NCBI GenBank assembly: GCA_001579985.1
Contig: LRSR01008944.1
Span: 1-24,076, forward strand
DNA from: Hypsibius dujardini
Taxonomy: Eukaryota > Tardigrada > Eutardigrada > Parachela > Hypsibiidae
DNA length: 24,076 nt
Reading direction: 5' to 3'
Shown here piece after piece: positions 1 to 10,734 of this stretch. Numbering within the stretch: the stretch's first letter is position 1; the number at the start of each line of letters is the position of its first letter. Both the position numbers and the translations under genes were made by a program. The notes beneath the pieces are model-generated. The model had not been told where the DNA came from, did not search any database, and saw only the letters and a list, made by a program, of their open reading frames with translations.

Positions 1-330
1 TATTTTGAAAATTGTTTGATCTTCCATTTGGATTATCAGAAGTGAGAATCCATGAGTTAGTAAGGAATATCTGTGTCTTCGCGTGGCGGAGATGGTAAAA
101 ATCGGACAGTTTTGCTGATTTGATTGTCATAGCCTTGATCGCTTAGATTGCATAAATTTGAAAATTATGACAAAATGAGTGCTCTTCAACCTCTCTCGTC
201 CGCTTTGCCGCATTTTAGACAAGAAAATTCATTTATTATCCATATTAATGGTGAATTAATCGTTCTTTGTTTTGTTTACTAGAATCAGATCAACTTTTAT
301 TCCATTATCAGTTGTTGTTGTTGAAAGCTT

Positions 331-356
331 CGTAAACGTTGCTTTGTTCGTTTACG
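331..356. repeat. short hairpin
   Basis: CGTAAACG (331-338) is repeated in inverted orientation as CGTTTACG (349-356) around a 10-nt loop. It lies immediately before the 26-bp tandem array, and related AACGTT/CGTTTC words continue to about 485. No function is evident. Confidence 0.5.
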
Positions 357-361
357 TTTAG

Positions 362-439
362 GTTACAACGTGCGCAACGTGAACTGAGTTACAACGTGCG
401 CAACGTGAACTGAGTTACAACGTGCGTAACGTGAACTGA
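362..439. repeat. 26-bp tandem repeat, 3 copies
   Basis: Three adjacent 26-bp units begin GTTACAACGTGCG (362-387, 388-413, 414-439). The first two are identical and the third differs by one base (GCGTAACG instead of GCGCAACG). Each unit contains two CAACGTG/TAACGTG-like words, so any binding site would be presented about six times. A fourth unit starts at 440 (GTTACGATG) and then diverges. Confidence 0.9.
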
Positions 440-596
440 GTTACGATGATAGAAACGTTGATTGCAACGACGTTTCTTCTTTCGTTTCGTATAGGTTTCT
501 TTTTTTACAGCAAGCGCAACCTCCCTAATCAACAAAATGTATTAAACAATTTTGATGAAACGGGTTTGAAAAAGTGATCAGCCGAAGCTGTCAAGG

Positions 597-637
597 AAAT
601 GCAATCAGTGAATTTCCGAAATTCACTGATCGCATTT
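597..637. repeat. 19-bp inverted repeat, 3-nt loop
   Basis: The left arm 597-615 and right arm 619-637 match at 18 of 19 positions. The inner 12 bp (ATCAGTGAATTT / AAATTCACTGAT) are perfect and are separated by CCG. It may be a fold-back or MITE remnant; no target duplication is visible. Confidence 0.8.
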
Positions 638-928
638 GGCTGAGCGGGAAAACAGCCGAGTTGTCAACGATCGAGAAAAGACAACAGGCCAATCAGAACT
701 CTCTTTTTGGCCCACGCGGCCCATGTTCACTCGCCCACTGATACCATTTCTTGAAACCTTTTTTGACAGAATTTTTTGACACCTTTTATTGACGGCCGTA
801 CTGTCGCTATTGATGTACTTGTCCAGTAATAGAATACTGTAATATAACACTGCCCTTGCCCTCCGCTTTGGTTGCTCTCACCTCCAACATCGCAGATGTT
901 TTCGAATTACGTAGTTGTAGCTAACAAA

Positions 929-1021
929 GAATTCCCGAGATGGGGCTGCGAATTCCCGAGATGGGGCCGCGAATTCCCGAGATGGGGCCGCGAATTCCCG
1001 AGATGGGGCCGCGAATTCCCG
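929..1021. repeat. 21-bp tandem repeat, 4.4 copies
   Basis: Units of 21 bp beginning GAATTCCCGAGATGGGG occur at 929, 950, 971 and 992, with a 9-bp partial unit at 1013. Copies 2-4 are identical; copy 1 has one C-to-T change. The array is much more GC-rich than its surroundings and carries an EcoRI-type GAATTC in every unit. Confidence 0.95.
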
Positions 1022-1805
1022 TCAAGCCAATAACCTAACGAAGATCCCTGCACGTTTTTGAAATAGCCTGGGTTGGCACGTGCAGGCGTAATCAGAACAC
1101 AGCCATTTCTACTGCTATCGTATCATATGCTACTGTACACGGGGAGAAAGTGAGAGAAAGGCTGCTTGGCAAAAATTGCTGCAATCAATTAAGGAAAGAA
1201 CCAAACAATTGAACCTTTTTTGTTTCACCACGCTCACCTGGCTGTTTTGCAATTCTAATACTAAGACTGATGTAACTTCAACTTTGCCCAAGCGCCGCAA
1301 AGTGATTATTGTAAAATACTAGTCTTCTTCGACTTTCCCCGTCCCATCACACAGTGGTGCTGACGTCAGTTGTTCTCCACGAGGTGAGTTCCTTTGCTGC
1401 AACGGATGCGTAATGAAGCGCCACAGTAGTTCAGGCTGTCCCGTTTCACGGAGTTTTCTCGGATTACATTCAAACGACAGAAACGTTAACATTCCATCTC
1501 AAACCCTCGCTACTTTTGGCTGTTTCGTTTTATTTTCTTCCTGACATAAATTTGTATACTATTTTATTGGGTTCTTTTTGTTGGCAGGGTTTACTTCTCA
1601 TTACTAAACCAGTTTCGCGATTATCTGTGCGGAGGTTTATATTCAGCGCTGTTAACTGCATGGAAAAATGGATCTTCCAGCTGACAAACGTGGATCTTAG
1701 CATTTGCCGTTGGATAACGCCGCAACGAAGTGTGATGTAATTTGTTGATTGTGATTCCCGCGTTGGCAGAGCCTGGACTATCTGGCGTTTGTCGCCATCT
1801 CCGAA

Positions 1806-3710
1806 ATGGAGCGACCCAACACAAGGGGCGCGCATCGAAAGTCAGGGACATCTGTGGAAGTCTTCCCCACGACGTCGCTGAAATCTCGGAAAAAATCCTC
1901 ACTCTCCCGGCCCGCGCCTGTCTCCGATCTCAATTTTAAAAAACCTGAACGAGTCTCGAGGTTGCCATCAGCAGCACGACCTGGAAGTCTGATGGTAAAG
2001 CGGAAGAAAACCGCAGTTTTGAAAGGGATCGAGAGGCCACCACCCAGAACTACAAGGAGTATATCCTCTCGAAGAACTGTAAAAACTCTGAAATCTCCAC
2101 GTTTGAACAAGCGAAATGTGAAACGGAGTGACGCCGCGTCTGAAGCGAAGAAATCAGTGTTGTCGAGCAAGAATGACCGAAGTCGTTCGTTGTCCGGAAG
2201 TGGGCCTGGGAATGAAGTGGACGACGGCGCTGCTGCCGTGCCTGTGATTCGAAAGAGTCCTCGACTCCCAAGGCCGAATCAAAAATTTCTCAGCACCCAG
2301 TCGCCGCTTTCGTTCAATGCTGCGATGCGGATGGCGAAAAAAGCGAGCCGGCAACTGCAGTCGGAGATATCGCCCTTGGATCTGATCACCGCCATAGAAA
2401 CGCTTAATATCGATGTTGAACCTAGCGCCGTTGGGATAATTACGGAATTTGCAAGCAGTGGCATCATAAACCCTGCTGCAAGCCTTAAAACTCTTATTAC
2501 AGATTCGGGGTAAGTTTATGGAATGTCCGGTGGATTATGATCGTTCATGTTTTCGAGTTATACAAGTATTGTTCTATTGTGTCTGCTTGATTGATGTCTT
2601 GAATCGTTTTAACATTACGTTAAGCATTACGTTTTTATTAATAGGCCTCTCCGCGATTGATTGATGAGTTGTTTACTTTAATAACATCTTGTTCCGCGTC
2701 CGCAGTATTCCGACTTCCGAGTGAAGATAATAGTGATTAATTTTATGGATTAATTTTGATAATGATAATGTTGAGTTTGATTTAAGTTAGCTGCTCCGCT
2801 TCAGCTTCTGCGATTCAGGGGGCGAGAATTTTGGTAGTGATAACGTTGATTTTGAATGAAGTAGATTAACTGGTTCGTTGCAGCTTCTGCAAAGAAGTCA
2901 GCTGCCGAGCTAAAGTACTGTAATACTGTAATACTGTACTGTAGTACTGTAATTGATCAAGCAATTCCTTGGCTCTTAACTGCCTTATATTTAGTTCGAG
3001 TGTTGATTGAACAAACGACGTAAAGTGTCGCTGTGATATATAAGTGATTGATCGCAAGTTCTTAATAACTTGTTTGTGATCGATTTCGAGTCTGAGCTAG
3101 TAAGGCTACGAATACTCTTCACTAGACCACCTTTGTCTTGCAGTCCCACAACGCCCTCGCGCCGCAAGAAGTCTTCGACCGGAACTCTATTGACTCCTCG
3201 TCGGAGTGCGCGAAAATCTGGTTTCTCAGCTGCTTCCACTGCCGTCTTCGCCGCAGAAGCAAGTACGTCGCACTTTCATACTCCCCCCAGGAACGCTATG
3301 GTGACCCCGACCATGCGGCCTGAACCGCTATTAGAGGGACCTTCCGTCAAGGATGCACCGACGCCTCCTCTCATCAGCTTCGCTATGACACCATCGCGCA
3401 CTGCCCGGAAATCTCGACCTTCACAGTCCATGAAGAGCTCGGAGAAAGTGGCTCCAGTCGTCAAACAGCCGAAACCAAAGAAAATAACTGCTGAACCGCA
3501 ATCCGTCCCCTCTGCGGAAGCGGAGACAGTGGTAGAAAGCTCCGATGTGACTAAGGTCGGAAATGATATGGTAATTTACTTTTCTGCTTTTCCAGTTTAT
3601 ATGCAGACGATAGGTACAGTATTGACAATTCCTAATTCAGAAAATTTCAGGCAGGCAATCCATGGGTAGACTAGGCGATACGCCAATTTCCTAAGAAACA
3701 CTCAGTCAGG

Positions 3711-3755
<45 letters not shown>

Positions 3756-5267
3756 TGACAGACAGGGACTTGAAGTAATGTCACTTTGTAATTGTTTTGA
3801 TTATCCTAAAACTCTTTGCTCTGAAATAACTCCACCCATCTCGCGTTTCTGTTTCAGCGAGAATCTTCCATGACCTCCTGCGGCACTGCTGATTCTGACT
3901 TGGATCTCGTGTTATTGCCTGCACCTAAATTATCGACGTCTTCGAAGAAGCGGAAGTTTGACGAGCGAGGAAGTTTGGCTGACTGGTTCAGTGCAACGGA
4001 ACTTGTGTCCGTGAAAGATGAACTGGCATCAGGGTCTCAGTATTCCATGACTCCGAGTCAGAAGGGAAGGTCGCGAAAGCTGACATTCCTGGACTCCATC
4101 GAGGAGGATGAAGTAGTCATCTTACCAATGATGAAACTGACTGATGTAAGTTCTAAGTTTCCGTCATGACGATCGGCAAAGGTTGTAATACCACGGTGCC
4201 CAATTTTATCTGTGGGGCGGTTGCAGGAGATGCAGGCGACAATCGCTTTGGAAAGGAGCAAAAAGAGTCGACCAAAATCCAAGGCTAGTTCTTCAAGGGG
4301 GCCCGTAACACCTGCACCAGTGTCCGCTGTCACAACCTGTGGTTCTCCATGCCAGCCTAAGCAACTGTCTCAGGGACCAACATCTCGACCCGCTTATTCA
4401 ACTCAGACATCAGATCTCTCCGTCACGGGAAGTAACTCAGCCCAGGATGATCTCCCGAGGGATATTGGATCTGACCGAGGAAGTTTGGCTGCTTCGTCTG
4501 GCCGTAGCCCGGCTGGAGCGTGTAGTCTTTTCACAATATCACCTTGTCAGAGCGATGTCTTGACGCTGGACACATTAGAAGTAAGGTGTTCCCCGCCGGT
4601 GGATTTCGACACGATTGTTCCACCTGCGGATGCCCAAGTAAGTGGTAGAATCTATTAAACGCTGCCATAGATGTATGCACGAAAATAATCAAATTTTCTT
4701 TACCTTCCTTACTTAGTCTATGAATTAAGAGCACATTTTTTCAGGTCCCTCTTTTTAACGAAATTCCCGCGATCTTCTTGTTGGAATCCGGTCTAGCCAC
4801 AGGAATCCCTCAGCTCGAGACCCCGATCCCATCTGGCGATGCGATCCAAAAGCGGCAAAAGTCCTCACAGTCCTCAGCTACCTCTTCCAATGTACGCGTC
4901 TCGTCCGCATCATCCAGCTCGAGTAAGAGTGCCGTGCAGAGTCCCATGAAGTCTACGAAAACACAAACTATCAATGTCACGGCCATATATCAGCACAACC
5001 GTGAATTCAACCGATTCCACGTAAAATTGTATGTATTATATATTTTTCTTCGTCACGCTATGCTGTGCTGACGCGTATCCTGTCTTTGTTACACCTTGTA
5101 GCTCCGATGGGAAGGAAGGAGCAGTGGATTATGATGACGTCTATCGGAACGAAGCGTCGCGTGAATTGCTCCTCGAGTTCCTCGCAATGTCGGCTGACCC
5201 GAAGATCATGAAGCAAGGTGGAGTTCGTCTACCGGAAAAGAGCGCAGCTAAGCCACTCTCTCAATGA
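1806..5267 (+). CDS. basic Ser/Pro-rich, probably nuclear protein, unrecognised
   Basis: Six exons join in frame to about 759 aa: 1806-2509, 3144-3570, 3858-4145, 4227-4637, 4745-5028 and 5102-5267. All have GT-AG borders and every phase closes. The start ATG has G at -3. The protein is basic and low in complexity, with recurrent proline-directed and Arg/Lys motifs such as IRKSPRLPRP, LKSPRLNKR, TPSRRKKSS, TPRRSARKS and TPSRTARKS. These resemble CDK-site-rich chromatin proteins. The end of exon 1 (about residues 190-230) and the C-terminus are less biased and may fold. Around the last junction, VKFSDGKEGAVDYDDV vaguely recalls a Tudor-type strand pair, but I do not claim that fold. I cannot name the gene. 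A nuclear or chromatin role is inference from composition only. An alternative donor GTAAGG exists at 4581 within exon 4. Confidence 0.75.
2914..2955. repeat. TACTGTAA-type simple repeat
   Basis: Degenerate repeats of GTACTGTAATACTGTA lie inside intron 1 of the gene at 1806-5267. They are short and AT-rich, with no evident function. Confidence 0.6.
3712..3766. repeat. (CAGA)n microsatellite
   Basis: An almost pure CAGA tetranucleotide run lies in intron 2 of the gene at 1806-5267. The same motif recurs in introns at 6753-6803, 13213-13257 and 20630-20890. Confidence 0.95.
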
Positions 5268-5621
5268 TTAATCTTCCTTTAATTTTCATCTCCCAAGCTT
5301 ACGCAGTCTACGCCGACTTCTTTTCACCCTTGGCGAGCGTTTTATGGTCATATTAATGCTGGATGTTTCAGAATGGCCGACTAGATGATTTCCCGCGGTG
5401 CCTGTAGTGCGGTTCTTTACAGTGTTTTGTATTTTCCTTGTAATTTTTTTGCTGTTCTTACGTTCTCTTTTGTTGTTTGAGGCACATGCAGACACTTTGA
5501 TTGATGGATTTCTGGCGGCTTTTTTGAACGTGGTGTCGTACCCTGGTACTTGTGTAACGTTTGATCTGAATCTGTTTGACAGATTGAATAATTACCGGAA
5601 GAGGTTCCCTGCTCCGAACTG

Positions 5622-5627
5622 AATAAA
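5622..5627 (+). terminator. poly(A) signal AATAAA
   Basis: A canonical AATAAA lies 355 nt downstream of the stop codon at 5265-5267. It is the first one on this strand after that gene and would define a 3' UTR of about 375 nt. Confidence 0.65.
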
Positions 5628-5645
5628 GCCACATTGAAATCGATT

Positions 5646-5967
5646 GTGCAGAACGGACGAGCTTGTAGAATGTATACTTTTTTTGAACAAATCTTTTCTA
5701 AAACCATAAATGAACACTGTCTGAAATGAAATTCAGCAATAAAAAAAGCGTCACACATAAACCCAACACTGCCACATATCATGAGGCAAACAAGCAGGAA
5801 TGATCACAAAATTCTCGATATACATATATATGGTATGAGGATAAAAATAAAAAAAGAAGACAAAAGGTAACACTAAAAATGGCTCCAATAAGCATTACAG
5901 TGCATAGCATCGGCACAGACGCTGGACGGCGCATTGGCACTGGACGACTGATACCTGACAAAGTCTT
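5646..5967. other. 3'-UTR region between convergent genes
   Basis: This AT-rich stretch lies between the poly(A) region of the 1806-5267 gene and the stop codon of the KLF gene on the other strand. It presumably holds the KLF 3' UTR. I found no canonical AATAAA on the minus strand here and no other gene. Confidence 0.5.
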
Positions 5968-7705
<1,738 letters not shown>

Positions 7706-8257
7706 TTGGATGGAGGACACAAGACAAGGCTTTACAGTGACACACTAAAGAACTGATTTTAAAAACGAGGTTCCTCCAGGAAAAAGGTGGTTTTAAGAAA
7801 AGCACACAAAAAACGGGTCAACACCCAAAAGGGAAAGGAAAAGCGTCGACAACAAAATTTGGAGTTCAAAACTGGGCGTGGAGTGCACACAGCACACACA
7901 TGCGCGATGTTATTACTACTAGGGAGTACTAGTACATAACGGTCATAATACTTAACTGACCGAGTTAAAGCCACGCTGGAAGTGCAAGGCCCTTGTAGCG
8001 CTGACTCGTTCAGTCCAGTATTCTGGCCATTCGTACTAGTACGGCAGGCTCCGCTGCTGTGATCGAATATTTCTCGATCAGTCTGGGCTCTGGGGCTTAG
8101 CACGGCACTTTGCGCCCCATGTCACACAGGGCGTTGCCTTGGGTTGGGTGACATCATGCGCGGGACTTCCGCACATATTGCGAATTGTCTTTCAAAATCT
8201 TCGGAATAAGTCGAGCGGAAGCAAGTAATTTTTTATGAATGTATAATAGCTTCCGAT
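7706..8257. promoter_or_regulatory. upstream region of the KLF gene
   Basis: This is the presumed promoter and 5' UTR of the KLF gene, transcribed leftward. I see no clear TATA box. It contains the inverted-repeat element at 7926-8042, about 220 bp upstream of the KLF start codon. Nothing else is recognisable. Confidence 0.4.
7926..8042. mobile_element. 117-bp MITE-like inverted-repeat element
   Basis: GTACTAGTAC (7926-7935) is mirrored exactly at 8033-8042. The inverted similarity continues inward about 40 bp: left AATACTTAACTGACCGAGT against right (reverse complement) AATACTGGACTGAACGAGT. That gives long, degenerate terminal inverted repeats around a short core. There is no ORF and no clear target-site duplication. 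It also shares the word CTGACCGAGTTAA with the MITE family at 23682 and 17965, so it may be a distant relative. It could instead be a chance fold-back. Confidence 0.6.
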
Positions 8258-8710
8258 CACGTCCGATCACGTCCGATTGTCCGAGCACAGTTCTTGGACC
8301 TCTTACCGCGCCACCTACTCATTCCCCTCACTCGGGCTCTCTCAAGTGGACACCATCTCGCCGTGGAGACAGGAAGATGGGAGAACGTTCTTGTCCGGCG
8401 GGAGGACCGGAAATGCCTGCACTGCGACAGTCTGGAGGATGAGGATCATTGTTTTTTTGAGTGTCCGTGCTATAGTCACTGCCGTGAAGATTTAAATTCC
8501 TTTCTCTTGACTAAAGATCTGCAGACTGTTGATCTGGCCGACTACTGTAAAGATTCTCTGCGCAATCGCTCGTTTTCTCAGTGGAGTGACATAGACTGTG
8601 AAAGTTCATTTGTTGTAGCGAAACTTTTTAAGTCTGTTTCACGTGACTGTTTCTCGGTGTACAAAAGCGAATTGTGCCTTTTTGATGTGGAGAATGTCCC
8701 TTACTTTTAG
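8258..8710 (+). pseudogene. non-LTR retrotransposon RT tail (5'-truncated LINE remnant)
   Basis: The open frame ends at the TAG 8708-8710 and encodes about 140 residues typical of the extreme C-terminus of RTE/Jockey-like reverse transcriptases. It has the SGHHLAVETGRW phrase followed by a zinc-binding cluster C-x2-C-x7-H-x4-C (CLHCDSLEDEDHCFFEC). The polymerase and endonuclease domains are absent and stop codons lie just upstream (TAATAG near 8246). This is the usual result of 5'-truncated target-primed insertion. The frame itself is intact, so it is either young or only the tail. There is no obvious poly(A) tail or target duplication. It is unlikely to be a functional gene. Confidence 0.8.
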
Positions 8711-9160
8711 ATGCGCAAGCATCGCTACCCTCTAGAGAAAGAGTGAGAATAATATATCCATTCCATTCAATAGCTGCGTATGCATGGATCCTTGAAACAT
8801 ATACTATATACTATGATACATATACTAGTACAAGGAGGAACTAGGCATGTACTCAAGTCAGGTTGGACAAGTATGGAAGGCAATTATGAACTTGGATCTT
8901 CGATCTTCTTCGATCGCGTCGGCGTACCCTGACATTCCCGGTCATTTACTGTCCTCCATTGAGCGACGGCAAGCCGATCGTTGGAAGGGAAGGTGATTAC
9001 AACTGCACGAAAAAGCTAATTCCCACTATCCCAATCTGCCCTCTTTCCTTTCTTATATATGCACACGTGAAGTCCACAACTTTTAACGCACATCATAAAT
9101 TCATCTTTAATGAGCAAAATACTTTAGATCAATACTATAATTTTAGGCTTATGGGGCACA
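8711..9160. other. intergenic / MMACHC 3' UTR
   Basis: There is no coding signal. The left part is AT-rich with ATATACTA repeats (8800-8830), possibly the 3' UTR of the retroelement. A minus-strand ATTAAA (TTTAAT at 9106-9111), about 50 nt past the MMACHC stop, is a plausible poly(A) signal for that gene. Confidence 0.5.
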
Positions 9161-10369
9161 TCAGGGGCTGCCTAACTGCGCTGAATACTTCTTCCGAATG
9201 TCTGCTAAAATGTGCTTTCTTTGACCGGGCGGTGTGTTAAAATACAGCTGCTGATCTTTGGAATATCGTTCTTCAACGGATACCACATCTCGAAAGCGGC
9301 TATCTCTCCAGTGAAAGTTGAACAGTTCGAGGGCCTTCATCTGATCCACAGGAGCGGTGAGGATATCGATGGGATCGAGCCGGGGTAGATCCGGACAATG
9401 CAGGTCCTTCAACACGATGCAGCCGCGAATCGCAAACCATCCTCCGTATTTTGGGTGCAGACAAAGACCCATCATTCTCTGCTAACAGACAAAAATGTCA
9501 GCCGTTAAGCACACCACCGCATGGTGTTTTCATGGTGCATGCAAAATTTCATACATCAAAACGCACCGTAATCATTCAATCAATCGCGGATTTCAAGACC
9601 AACCTTGGGCGTGGGTGAAGCACGAAGCTCGAGCGAAAGATTCTGCATGCGATAGAGAAAGGCCGCTCCAGAGACGTGAGCAGCGGTTTGTGCGAGAATT
9701 TTCGGTCGCTTATTTGGATGGAGCTCAAAGTCATGGATCATGTCAACCTGCTGTTCAGCAAATTCCTACAATCGCAACAGAAGTCCGTCCAATAGCCGGA
9801 GTCCAGTCAATACACACGAATCATTCAATCAATCCCAATATCAATCAGAAAATCAATCGAAAAAATCACGCTTCAAAACCAGCAATAATTTAACGCTATT
9901 ATGCTAGGAAATTAGTTTCCGCCTACCTACTTACTTACCTTAACGAGATTTCGAAAGAAATTTAGCATACACTGATCGATCGGATCACGCAGCTCCTCTA
10001 TCTCATGTTTGAGAACAAACGGGACAAATGCCTTTTCAAACATGGATGGCGTGCTGATGAAAAGAAAGGCAACAGTGTCCTCGGGGTATTTCAACTGAAA
10101 AACTTCCTCAACAGTCTCATTGTACCAGCCTGCAACAAGAAGAAGATGCGGATTTTCCGCTACTCATGCCTTAAACAAACATATAGTAGTAGGAGTAATG
10201 GATAAAGAAAACGGAAGCGGCGCCTACCAATGAGAAAGGGATAAACTTCGAAGCCTTGGGGCTCAACCAGCAATTTCAGTTTACTCAGCAGAGCATGGAC
10301 CTCCGCGCTGTATTCGGTCGATGGAAATGTCTTCGGCACGTGGACATTTTCGAGGACGTCCAAACCCAT
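9161..10369 (-). CDS. MMACHC: MMACHC, cyanocobalamin decyanase / alkylcobalamin dealkylase
   Basis: Four exons on the minus strand (10228-10369, 9939-10129, 9604-9765, 9161-9478) join with closing phases to 270 aa, close to the 282 aa of the human protein. Collinear family motifs are GFEVYPF, GWYNE, DTVAFLFISTPSMF, DPIDQC, LHPNKRPKILAQTAAHVSG, HPKYGGWFAIRG, FNFHWRDSRFRD and ERYS-YFNTPPGQR. His141 and Arg183 align with human His122 and Arg161, which bind cobalamin/glutathione and are sites of cblC disease mutations. The enzyme is cytosolic; it strips the upper ligand from incoming cobalamins using glutathione or reduced flavin and passes the product toward MMADHC. The Pro-rich human C-terminal tail is missing, which I expect in invertebrates. 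The exon 3 donor (GTTGGT) is weak but is the one that keeps the frame. Confidence 0.95.
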
Positions 10370-10734
10370 AGTCTTTGAACGATGAAAGTAGGCGAAGAAT
10401 GAATAGATTATTAATGCTCCCGGCGAGGGATATTTTTAGTTCAACTTCGGTGCCAAATCAAAATCAGCTGATTGACCGATTAACACCAACCTGTACTTTT
10501 AGCAATCAAGCCCACTGACTATAACCGACTTCTAGTTAGCATTTAGCGCCCAGCCCATGCATTGTTTTGATTTACTTAATCTCGTTCGTCTTCAATCACA
10601 CGCCGAAATTTAATTGTTTTAATTTTCTTGGACGCATTATTTGAATTCTCATTCAGGCAAACGTCAATGTGTGCGACGTATCGTATTAATTCTTAACGCA
10701 TCTTCTAAATTGGTAAACCATTGCAGCATTTTAA
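10370..10734. promoter_or_regulatory. shared divergent promoter, MMACHC / RP9
   Basis: MMACHC (leftward) and RP9 (rightward) start codons are only 365 bp apart, so both promoters must lie here. I see no TATA box in a convincing position for either gene. Bidirectional housekeeping promoters usually lack one. Confidence 0.6.

Larger units (their letters stand above)
1..1805. other. intergenic stretch, no gene recognised
   Basis: I see no ORF here with a recognisable domain or coherent splice signals. Open frames are short and low in complexity. The stretch holds a hairpin (331-356), two tandem arrays (362-439 and 929-1021) and a 19-bp inverted repeat (597-637), each listed separately. The right end probably contains the promoter and 5' UTR of the gene starting at 1806; a GAGGTGAGT at about 1380 could be a 5' UTR splice donor, but this is inference. 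Confidence 0.5.

Noticed and set aside
5398-5622. 74-codon plus-strand frame with a hydrophobic segment, ending at the AATAAA
   Set aside because: It lies in the 3' UTR of the 1806-5267 gene, is T-rich, and its hydrophobicity follows from base composition. No splice site links it to the gene above.
8959-9240. 93-codon plus-strand frame
   Set aside because: It overlaps the 3' UTR and last exon of MMACHC on the other strand and has no domain.
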